NCBI GenBank assembly: GCA_035561315.1
Contig: DATMXR010000242.1
Location: 1-20,821, forward strand
Source: JAEYLA01 sp035561315
Lineage (GTDB): Bacteria > Bacillota > Clostridia > Christensenellales > CAG-138
Reading direction: 5' to 3'
Length of the DNA: 20,821 nt
The notes beneath the pieces were generated by a model. That model searched no databases. It had not been told where the DNA came from and was given only the letters and a program-made list of their open reading frames with translations. Positions 14,407 to 20,821 of the stretch are shown in pieces (within the stretch, counting starts at the first letter, position 1; the number at the start of each line of letters is the position of its first letter). A program made the translations under genes and the position numbers.

Positions 14407-14982
14407 ATGCCAATGAAACAATGTGAGAAAGCCGGCCACTTTTACGATTCCGCCATCCATTCGGAATGCCCCTACTGCAACAGCGAGTTCAACAACGCGA
14501 CCCGCCCGCTGGACGCGGGCATGACGATGCCGCCGCAGGACTTTGCGGATATCGACCGCACGCGCGCGGGCGGTACGCCGCCGCGCAATCCGAACGAGGA
14601 CGACGGGCGCACGCAGGTCGTCATCAAAAAGGAATTGGGGGTGGACCCGGTAGTGGGCTGGCTGGTCACCACCAACGGGTCCGAAAAGGGGCGGGATTAC
14701 CGCATCCATTCCGACAACAACTTTGTGGGCCGCAATGAAAAGAGCGATATCTGCATCCGCGGTGACGAAACGATCTCCCGCGAGAAGCACGCGGTCGTCA
14801 GCTACGATACGCGGGACAACAAATATTACCTTTCCCCGGGGGAAGGCAGGAGCATCATCCGCCACAACGACAAATCCATATTCTCTACGGTGGAGCTGCG
14901 GGCCTACGATACCGTGGAGATCGGCAGGACGCAGCTGGTGTTCATGCCGCTTTGCTCGGAAAGGTTCACGTGGACGAAATGA
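14407..14982 (+). CDS. FHA-domain adaptor with N-terminal zinc-binding motif
   Basis: A 191-residue soluble protein. The N terminus has a Cys6, His11, Cys21, Cys24 set (KQCEKAGHFYD ... CPYC) of the kind seen in clostridial FHA proteins and likely to bind zinc. A flexible segment (about 30-75) holds several threonines, including DIDRTRAGGTPP and DDGRTQVV. The FHA domain fills about 82-182, with the phosphothreonine-binding Gly108-Arg109 and Ser124-Arg125-x-x-His128. FHA domains bind phosphothreonine peptides, so it should read marks made by the operon kinases; the linker threonines are possible kinase targets. It has no membrane segment. Its stop overlaps the start of the phosphatase gene (ATGA), coupling reader and eraser. 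Confidence 0.92.
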   Translation: MPMKQCEKAGHFYDSAIHSECPYCNSEFNNATRPLDAGMTMPPQDFADIDRTRAGGTPPRNPNEDDGRTQVVIKKELGVDPVVGWLVTTNGSEKGRDYRIHSDNNFVGRNEKSDICIRGDETISREKHAVVSYDTRDNKYYLSPGEGRSIIRHNDKSIFSTVELRAYDTVEIGRTQLVFMPLCSERFTWTK

Positions 14983-15953
14983 GCGCATCCTTGAGCGTGC
15001 TTGCCGCCGCGGGCGGCGGGGAGGCGTTTGAAACCGCCACGCCCTCCGGCATATTGGGCGGCGTTCAGACGCCGGTCCTGGTTGTTTGCGCAGCGGTGCT
15101 CGCGGCTGCGGCGGCGTTTTTCGTATACGCCATGTATTTAAAAAAGCGCGGACTCTTTTTCCTGAGAAAAGGCGGTGGAACCATGAGCGCGGAAAGCCCC
15201 TGCGTCCGCATCGGGAACGCGCACCATATCGGCGCGCGGGACAGCCAGCAGGACGCGTTCGGCATATCGGATATCGGCAACCATGCGCTTTGCCGCAAAA
15301 AAGGCGTGTTCGCCGTGGTCGCGGACGGCATGGGAGGCTTATCTAACGGCGCGCTGGTCAGCACGACCGCCGCGAAATCCTTATTGGGGTCCTTCAACAG
15401 CCGCCCGTTCCATGACGACCCGGCGGCCGAGCTTTTATACATGCTGGGCCGCGCCAACGACGAGGTCAACGCCGTATTGGGCCATGCGGGCCCGGGGAAA
15501 AGCGGCTCCACCGTGGTGGCGGCGCTCATTAAGGACAGGCGGCTTTACTGGTTCTCCGTCGGGGACAGCCGGATCGCACTCGTGCGGGGCGGCGCCATAT
15601 TCCAGCTCAACCGGGAGCACACCTACGGCTCGGATCTGGACGAAAGGGCCGCCATGGGCGAGCTTTCGTTCGAGGCCGCGAAAAACGACCCGCAGCGCGG
15701 CGCAGTCACAAGCTACCTGGGCATGGGGCGGCTGGAGAAGATCGACCGCAACCTCCGCCCGCTGCAGCTTTTGAAGGGCGACCGGCTGCTGCTGATGACG
15801 GACGGCGTGTTCAATACGCTCACGGACGAGGAGATACTCTCCGCCATGGCGTTTGCGCCGCACGAAAGCGCGGAGCGGCTACAAAAGCTTGTGCTCCATA
15901 AGAACAAGCCCAAGCAGGACAATTTTACGGCAATCGTGCTCGAATGCATGTGA
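14979..15953 (+). CDS. membrane-anchored PP2C-type Ser/Thr phosphatase
   Basis: A 324-residue metal-dependent phosphatase. The ATG at 14979 overlaps the FHA stop in ATGA and was preferred over an upstream TTG inside that gene. A single membrane span lies at about 31-53, followed by basic residues KKR, so the catalytic domain should be in the cytoplasm. The PP2C core (about 77-324) shows RDSQQD with metal-binding Asp, ADGMGG (115-120), SGSTVV, SVGDSR (193-198), MTDGVFNTL with Asp275, and QDNFTAIV with Asp314. All metal ligands are present, so it should be active. It probably removes phosphate from the kinases and their substrates at the membrane. Confidence 0.93.
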   Translation: MSASLSVLAAAGGGEAFETATPSGILGGVQTPVLVVCAAVLAAAAAFFVYAMYLKKRGLFFLRKGGGTMSAESPCVRIGNAHHIGARDSQQDAFGISDIGNHALCRKKGVFAVVADGMGGLSNGALVSTTAAKSLLGSFNSRPFHDDPAAELLYMLGRANDEVNAVLGHAGPGKSGSTVVAALIKDRRLYWFSVGDSRIALVRGGAIFQLNREHTYGSDLDERAAMGELSFEAAKNDPQRGAVTSYLGMGRLEKIDRNLRPLQLLKGDRLLLMTDGVFNTLTDEEILSAMAFAPHESAERLQKLVLHKNKPKQDNFTAIVLECM

Positions 15954-15967
15954 ACGGGGAGAGTAGG

Positions 15968-17242
15968 ATGCGGAAAAAACACATCATACGGCATATACTG
16001 GCCGCGGCTGCCGCGTTATCGATATGCCTGAGCGCGCTTCCGGCGCGGGCCGCAGGCACCGACGTGCGGGAAGCAAGGAACGGCGTGGTGCGCGTGATCG
16101 CGGTCTTTTCGGAGGGAGCTTCGCTGGGGACCGGCTTTGCCGTGGGAGAGCCGGGGGACGCGGCGCAGCTGTTTGTGACCAACCATCACGTCATAGAGGG
16201 AAATCCCGAGGCGGTGTTTATCGTGCTGGATAATGTGACGGAGAACGGCACGCTCATAAAGGCCGAAATCGTAGCCGACAGCGAAAAGCCCGATCTCGCC
16301 GTGCTGCAGACGGTGGAACCCGTAACGGGAAGGACCCCCCTGCCGCTGATGTCCTCCCGGTACGTGGAGGCCGCGCAGGAAGCCTATGCGCTGGGGTTCC
16401 CCGCCGTTGCCGACGAGATCATCGAGGAGGGCGAAACTCTGCCTTCCACAATTGAGGACGTCACCATCACAAGCGGCATCATCAGCAAGGTGAGCGCCGT
16501 CATACTGGAAGCGGAATGCTACCAGATCGATATCAACATCAACCATGGGAATTCCGGCGGCCCGCTGATTACCGGGGAAGGATGCGTGATAGGCGTGAAC
16601 ACCTACGGGGTGGAAAACGTCAATTACGCCATACACATCGACTATATCATGGACTTTCTGGAGGAGAACGATATTCCCTATGCGGGCGTTGCGGGCCCCG
16701 GCGCGGAGCCTGCCGACCCGACGGGCGGCGGCGGTTCCGGCGAAAACGGCGGAACGCCGCCCGATACCCGGGATCCCCAATATCTCATCATAGGCGGCGT
16801 CGTCCTGGCCGCCGCAGCGGCCGCGGTGCTGCTGTCCCGGAAGAAGCAAAGCCCGAATGCCGCGCGGCAGGCGGCTCCGTTCGCGGCTCCGTTCGCGCCC
16901 GCGTCCGCTTCCCCCGCGTATACGCCCGCGGGGAACGGCGCAAGGCAGCTTGCCTGTACGCGCGGCGCGCTTTCCGGCCAGGCGTACCCGCTTTCGGGTT
17001 CCGCAGTGCTGGGGCGCGACCCCAGGCAGTGCAACATCGTATTCCCGCCGCAGACGCCGGGCATCAGCGGCGTACATTGCGAGGTGCGGGTTTCAAACGG
17101 CGCGGCGACGCTTACCGACCGGGGATCGAGTTACGGCACGTTTTATAACGGCGCAAAGCTTACGCCGCACGAGCCGGTCACGCTGCGCCCGGGAGACTCG
17201 TTCTGCCTGGCCACCCCGCAAAACGAATTCAGGCTGTCCTGA
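15968..17242 (+). CDS. secreted-type trypsin-like protease with membrane span and cytoplasmic FHA domain
   Basis: A 424-residue fusion. The ATG at 15968 follows GGGGAGAG and opens a typical signal peptide (MRKK, hydrophobic core, ALPARA at about 23-28). Residues about 35-235 form an S1/HtrA-like protease with catalytic His74 (TNHHVIEG), Asp109 (KPDLAVL) and Ser196 (GNSGGPL). A Gly/Pro-rich stretch leads to a membrane span at about 272-290 ending in RKK, a Pro/Ala linker, and a C-terminal FHA domain (about 328-424) with GRDPRQC, Ser368-x-His370 and SSYGTFYNG. Topology puts the protease outside and the phosphothreonine reader inside. No PDZ domain is present. It sits 14 bases after the phosphatase and 10 before the RDD kinase. 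Confidence 0.92.
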   Translation: MRKKHIIRHILAAAAALSICLSALPARAAGTDVREARNGVVRVIAVFSEGASLGTGFAVGEPGDAAQLFVTNHHVIEGNPEAVFIVLDNVTENGTLIKAEIVADSEKPDLAVLQTVEPVTGRTPLPLMSSRYVEAAQEAYALGFPAVADEIIEEGETLPSTIEDVTITSGIISKVSAVILEAECYQIDININHGNSGGPLITGEGCVIGVNTYGVENVNYAIHIDYIMDFLEENDIPYAGVAGPGAEPADPTGGGGSGENGGTPPDTRDPQYLIIGGVVLAAAAAAVLLSRKKQSPNAARQAAPFAAPFAPASASPAYTPAGNGARQLACTRGALSGQAYPLSGSAVLGRDPRQCNIVFPPQTPGISGVHCEVRVSNGAATLTDRGSSYGTFYNGAKLTPHEPVTLRPGDSFCLATPQNEFRLS

Positions 17243-17252
17243 AGAGACCATT

Positions 17253-19103
17253 ATGAATGCGGCGGATATCGAACAGATTTGCCTCAAATGCATGCGGCCG
17301 GAACTTTCCGGCGGCATATGCAACCATTGCGGAACGAAAACCGGCTTTGTGCAGGAGCCTGCGTTTGCGCTTCCGGCGGGCAGCATACTCCACGGCAGGT
17401 ACCTGGTCGGCGCGGTGCTGGGGAACGGGGGATTCGGCATCACCTACATCGGCTACGACCTCAAGGAAGACCGGCGCGTAGCGATCAAGGAGTTTTTGCC
17501 CACCGGCATGGCAAACCGCTATCCCGGCACGACGACGGTCTCCGTCTACCATACCTCGCAGGAATTCTTTTACGGGCTCAAAAAATTCCTGGAGGAAGCG
17601 CGCGTCATATACAGGTACCGCACCCACGGAAACATCATATCCGTCTTGGCGCTGTTTGAGGAAAACAACACCGCGTACTACGTCATGGAGTATCTGGAGG
17701 GCTGCGACCTCAAGCAATACCTGAACAAGCGGGGCGGCGTCCTTCCCTTTGAGGAGACGCTCCGCCTGCTGCTGCCGCTGTTTGACGCGCTTACGGCGAT
17801 CCATAAAGACGGGCTCATTCACCGCGATATCAGCCCGGACAACATCTATATCTGCAGCAACCGCCAGGTGAAGCTTCTCGATTTCGGCGCCGCGCGCGTG
17901 GCGCTTATGGAGCGGAGCAAAAGCCTCTCCGTTATCTTGAAGCGCGGGTACGCGCCGCCGGAGCAGTACCAGACCAACGGCAACCAGGGCCCGTGGACGG
18001 ATGTGTACGCGCTGGGCGCCACATTTTACCGGTGTATCACGGGCAAGCTGCCGCCCGAGGCGACGGAGCGCCTGATGACGGACACGCTCGTCCCGCCGTC
18101 CCGCATCGCGAAGGACGTGCCGCCCGCGGCAAACGAGGCGATACTGCGTGCGCTTGCCGTAAAAACGGCAAACCGGTTTGAGAGCGCGGCGCAGTTCAGG
18201 GCGGCGCTGACAGGGCAGTTGCGCAGCGAAAGAAACATACCGCGGGATGTGCCCGCACCGCCGATCCGCATCAATCCGAATAATGAAGCGCGGGGAGTAA
18301 ATATGAATAACAAAATATTGGGCAAACGGTTTTTGGCTTACCTGATCGATTCGTTGGTCGTCGGCGTGATTGCGCTGATTCTTTCCTATATCCTGAACCT
18401 CCCCGTGGCCATATACGTGCTGCTTACCTACGCGGCGTGCGTCGGGTACGGGTCGATGCTGGAATATTCGCCCGCCCGCGCGACGCTGGGCAAGCGCGCG
18501 CTCCATCTGCGCGTGGGGGACGCTTACGGCCAGCCCGTTCCGAACAACAAGATCGTCGTGCGGAACCTTGTCAAGTATTCGCCCACGCTGGGGCTGTTTG
18601 TGCCGAACAACGGGTATCTTCCGGCGCTGACCGCGCTCGTGATATTCGGCTGGGCGCTGCTCGACGCGAACCGGCAGGCGCTCCACGACAAGGCCGCGGG
18701 CACATTCGTTACGGAAATCCCGGGGTATGCGCCCGCACAGCCGTATGCGCAGCCGGTCCAGCAGCCCCAGCCCGCCCCCGCGTTTATGGGGAAGACGAGC
18801 CTGCAGGGTACGCGGGGCCATTATTTCGGCGTGGAATTCCCCGTGCAGGACGCGGTCGTGGTGGGCAGGAACCCCAACGCCTGCGGCATCGTGTTCCCCA
18901 ACGACACGCCGGGCGTAAGCGGCATTCACTGCGAGGTGCGCCTGGACAGGGCCTCCCGTACCGTGCAGCTTACGGATAAGAACTCTTCCTACGGCACATT
19001 CGTGAACGGGCGCAGGCTCATTCCCGGCCGGCCCGTCGTACTGAACAGCGGCGATACCTTCACCATCGGCGAGGATCATACGTTTGCCGTCGTCATTCAA
19101 TAA
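17253..19103 (+). CDS. Ser/Thr kinase-RDD-FHA fusion protein
   Basis: A 616-residue protein. The ATG at 17253, 10 bases after the protease gene, is chosen because it directly precedes the zinc ribbon (Cys10, Cys13, Cys23, Cys26) shared with the other kinases; the frame is open further upstream only as an overlap with the protease gene. The kinase domain (about 50-320) is intact: GNGGFG, Lys79, HRD Asp192, DFG Asp210. Residues about 351-485 are an RDD membrane domain (RFLAYLIDSLVVG start, ATLGKRALHLRV, DANRQALHDKAAGT). A Gln/Pro linker precedes a C-terminal FHA domain (about 515-616) with VGRNPNAC, SGIHC and SSYGTFVNGRRL. Unlike the other three kinases it has no large outer domain. It may write and read phosphothreonine in the same complex. 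Confidence 0.93.
   Translation: MNAADIEQICLKCMRPELSGGICNHCGTKTGFVQEPAFALPAGSILHGRYLVGAVLGNGGFGITYIGYDLKEDRRVAIKEFLPTGMANRYPGTTTVSVYHTSQEFFYGLKKFLEEARVIYRYRTHGNIISVLALFEENNTAYYVMEYLEGCDLKQYLNKRGGVLPFEETLRLLLPLFDALTAIHKDGLIHRDISPDNIYICSNRQVKLLDFGAARVALMERSKSLSVILKRGYAPPEQYQTNGNQGPWTDVYALGATFYRCITGKLPPEATERLMTDTLVPPSRIAKDVPPAANEAILRALAVKTANRFESAAQFRAALTGQLRSERNIPRDVPAPPIRINPNNEARGVNMNNKILGKRFLAYLIDSLVVGVIALILSYILNLPVAIYVLLTYAACVGYGSMLEYSPARATLGKRALHLRVGDAYGQPVPNNKIVVRNLVKYSPTLGLFVPNNGYLPALTALVIFGWALLDANRQALHDKAAGTFVTEIPGYAPAQPYAQPVQQPQPAPAFMGKTSLQGTRGHYFGVEFPVQDAVVVGRNPNACGIVFPNDTPGVSGIHCEVRLDRASRTVQLTDKNSSYGTFVNGRRLIPGRPVVLNSGDTFTIGEDHTFAVVIQ
18292..18305 (+). promoter_or_regulatory. possible internal translation start for an RDD-FHA product
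   Basis: GGGGAG (18292-18297) stands five bases before an in-frame ATG (18303) that begins exactly at the RDD domain. Translation from here would give a separate RDD-FHA protein of about 266 residues lacking the kinase. It may be an active second start, or a relic of fusion between a kinase gene and an RDD-FHA gene. Confidence 0.4.
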
Positions 19104-19113
19104 GGAGAAAGCA

Positions 19114-19836
19114 ATGGACGTACGCATCGCGCAGCTCTCCAGCCGCGGGGGGAGGAGCCACAACGAGGACAGCATCCGGCTGTTCCGGAGCGCGGACGCC
19201 GCGGCCCTGGCCGTCGCCGACGGCCTGGGCGGCCACGGCGGAGGGGATATCGCCTCCGCCATCGCGGCGGATACCATGACGCGGATGTTTGCAGACGCGC
19301 CGGACGCAAGCGCTGAAAATTTGCGGGCCATGTTTGAAGAAGCGAACCGGCGCATACTCCGGGAACAGAACGGCTTTCAGAAGATGAAAAGCACCTGCGT
19401 CACGCTCCTGCTGGCGGGGAATGCTGCGGCGTGGGGGCATGTCGGGGATTCGCGCCTGTACCATTTTACGGACGGCGCGCTCAAATTCCAGACCGCGGAC
19501 CACAGCGTATCCTACCTCGCCTACCGCTCGGGGGAGATCCCGTACGCGGGCATACGCTTCCACGAGGACCGGAACAAGGTGCTGCGGGCATTGGGCAACG
19601 AGGAGGAAATCAAGCCGGAGATCGCGGGCGCAGAACTGAGCCGGGGCTTCCACGCGTTCCTGCTGTGTACGGACGGGTTATGGGAATATGTGCTGGAACC
19701 GGAAATGCAGATCGACCTGTGCAAGTCGAATACGCCGGAGGACTGGATATCGTTCCTGGCCGCAAGGCTCATAAAGCGCGTCAGCGGCAGGAACGATAAC
19801 TTCTCCGCCGCCGCGGTGTTTCTTACTATAGGATAG
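19114..19836 (+). CDS. soluble PP2C-type Ser/Thr phosphatase
   Basis: A 240-residue cytoplasmic phosphatase, the usual length for stand-alone bacterial PP2C. The ATG at 19114 follows AAGGAGAAA; in-frame codons further upstream belong to the preceding gene. Core motifs are complete: RGGRSHNEDS with Asp19, VADGLGGHGGG with Asp36, STCVTLLL, HVGDSRLY, CTDGLWEYV with Asp187, and GRNDNFSAAAV with Asp228. It is shorter than and clearly different from the membrane PP2C in the same operon, so the two probably act on different substrates or places. Ten bases separate it from the RDD kinase and twelve from the vWA gene. Confidence 0.95.
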   Translation: MDVRIAQLSSRGGRSHNEDSIRLFRSADAAALAVADGLGGHGGGDIASAIAADTMTRMFADAPDASAENLRAMFEEANRRILREQNGFQKMKSTCVTLLLAGNAAAWGHVGDSRLYHFTDGALKFQTADHSVSYLAYRSGEIPYAGIRFHEDRNKVLRALGNEEEIKPEIAGAELSRGFHAFLLCTDGLWEYVLEPEMQIDLCKSNTPEDWISFLAARLIKRVSGRNDNFSAAAVFLTIG

Positions 19837-19848
19837 GGGGACATCCAT

Positions 19849-20821
19849 ATGAAAAAGCTGATTTGCCGGTGCGCGGTCCTGCTGCTGCTTTTTGCGGCGT
19901 TTCCGGCGCGGGCGGCGGAGCCGCTTTCCCTGAATGCGGAAGGGTATGTTGCGGAGCAGGGTACGGTACGACTGTATTGGAATACAAATTTGGGCCGGGT
20001 CCCCGCCGCATCCGAACTCTCGCTGCAGGTCGGGAACCAGACGCTGCCAATCACCGGCATACAGACGGTCGCCAAGACCGGCGAGGGTACGACATACCTG
20101 TTTTTGATCGATATCTCCGGCTCCATCGGGGAAAAGAAGCTCGGCGCCATCAAGCAGACGCTGCTGTCCGTTGTGGGCAAAATGAACGATAAGGACAACG
20201 CTGGCGTGCTTCTGGTGGGCGACGAGGTGGAGATACAGCCGCTCACTTCGGATAAGGCGGCGCTAAACGCCCGGATCGAGGGCATTGCGAGCGGCACAAA
20301 AACCACCAACCTGTACCTGGGCATTACAAAAGGGCTGGACCTCCTGGCGACGGACGCTAAAAGCAACCATAAAAAATGCCTCGTCGTGCTTTCTGACGGC
20401 GAGGATTATGCCGTAAAGGGCATCACGCGCGAAGAGGTGGAAAAGAAGATCGCGGCGCTGCGCATCCCCGTATACACGGTCGCCATGCTGGGGGAAAACC
20501 CGAAGGGCAGCTATGTGGAAAGCGCAAAGATACTGGGCAGCTTCGCGCGGCTTTCGCCCGGAGGCAGGGACCTCATGCACGGCCTGAAGGAGGAGGCCTC
20601 CGAAGCCGCGGCCAAGGACATCCTCTCCTCCGTTTCCGGCAGCCTTGTACTGACCGCGGACCTGAACGGCCTTTCGTTTGCGGGGAACGAGCAGTATATG
20701 AAGCTGGAATTAAACGCGGGGACCGCGGGCAAAGTTTCGGACGGTTACAGCATCGCCACGGGCGCGCTGACCGCCGCGCAGATTACCCCCGCCCCCAGCG
20801 CCGCCGTGACCGCCACGCCCG
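19849..20821 (+). CDS. exported von Willebrand factor A-domain protein (3' end beyond the window)
   Basis: Open from the ATG at 19849 to the window end, giving 324 residues without a stop, so the gene is partial. The ribosome binding site is GATAGGGGGA. A signal peptide is clear (MKKLICR, Leu/Phe-rich core, FPARA at about 18-22). A region of about 55 residues precedes the vWA domain (about 81-265), which has the metal-binding DISGS (Asp88, Ser90, Ser92), the threonine segment GTKTTN, and LSDGED with Asp183, so the MIDAS site looks complete. The last residues are Thr/Pro/Ala-rich, as in the linkers before membrane spans in neighbouring proteins, so a membrane anchor and perhaps a cytoplasmic domain may follow. 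It probably binds a protein ligand outside the cell. Confidence 0.9.
   Translation, partial: MKKLICRCAVLLLLFAAFPARAAEPLSLNAEGYVAEQGTVRLYWNTNLGRVPAASELSLQVGNQTLPITGIQTVAKTGEGTTYLFLIDISGSIGEKKLGAIKQTLLSVVGKMNDKDNAGVLLVGDEVEIQPLTSDKAALNARIEGIASGTKTTNLYLGITKGLDLLATDAKSNHKKCLVVLSDGEDYAVKGITREEVEKKIAALRIPVYTVAMLGENPKGSYVESAKILGSFARLSPGGRDLMHGLKEEASEAAAKDILSSVSGSLVLTADLNGLSFAGNEQYMKLELNAGTAGKVSDGYSIATGALTAAQITPAPSAAVTATP

Noticed and set aside
16857..17252. Upstream extension of the RDD kinase into the protease gene
   Set aside because: It would overlap the FHA end of the protease by almost 400 bases and encode an Arg/Pro-rich stretch; the ATG at 17253 starts right before the zinc ribbon shared by all paralogues.
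17229..19355. Antisense open frame of about 700 codons opposite the RDD kinase gene
   Set aside because: It mirrors a well-supported kinase-RDD-FHA gene, its translation is rich in Arg, His and Ala with no known motif, and long antisense frames are expected in GC-rich genes.
6325..20821. Assignment of the operon to type VI or type VII secretion
   Set aside because: Kinase, PP2C and FHA parts occur in such systems, but no sheath, VgrG, Hcp, EssC-like ATPase or WXG100 gene is present in the window.

Overview
The window looks like part of a chromosome from a GC-rich member of the Bacillota (Clostridia-like). This rests on strong AGGAGG-type ribosome binding sites, tightly packed same-strand operons, zinc-ribbon Ser/Thr kinases with DUF5050-like repeats, and a DeoR/MFS/FGGY sugar operon. 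The family cannot be fixed from sequence alone. No rRNA, tRNA, CRISPR array, transposase or phage gene was seen.

Block 1 (76-4128, + strand) is a small carbohydrate-use operon: a SIS-domain sugar-phosphate isomerase-like protein, a DeoR-type repressor, an MFS permease and an FGGY-family sugar kinase. The genes are closely spaced or overlapping. A TGATATAAT extended -10 lies at the end of the SIS gene, so the regulator may also have its own promoter. The substrate cannot be named.

Block 2 (4142-6117, - strand) is a two-component system. It pairs a histidine kinase with seven predicted membrane spans with a response regulator carrying a diverged LuxR/NarL-type output domain; the two genes overlap by four bases. 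It is convergent with block 1 and divergent from block 3. The 207-base divergent spacer holds candidate promoters for both sides and several inverted sequence motifs.

Block 3 (6325 to beyond 20821, + strand) is the notable part: an unbroken run of ten genes built almost entirely from phosphothreonine-signalling parts. In order they are three single-pass receptor Ser/Thr kinases with seven-repeat extracellular propellers (DUF5050-like, RCC1, DUF5050-like), a catalytically dead pseudokinase with four C-terminal membrane spans, a zinc-binding FHA protein, a membrane-anchored PP2C phosphatase, a secreted-type trypsin-like protease joined through a membrane span to a cytoplasmic FHA domain, a kinase-RDD-FHA fusion, a soluble PP2C phosphatase, and a signal-peptide von Willebrand A (vWA) protein cut off by the window end. 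Gaps are 70 bases or less and two genes overlap, so this is probably one transcription unit.

A reasonable model, which is inference, is as follows. Outside signals or ligands bind the propellers. The kinases phosphorylate threonines on partners inside the cell. FHA domains on the adaptor, the protease and the RDD kinase read those marks and assemble a membrane complex. The two PP2C enzymes reset it. The extracellular protease and the vWA protein are the likely effector or surface parts. The kinase domains of genes two and three are nearly identical in DNA while their outer domains differ completely, which points to recent duplication or gene conversion with sensor swapping.
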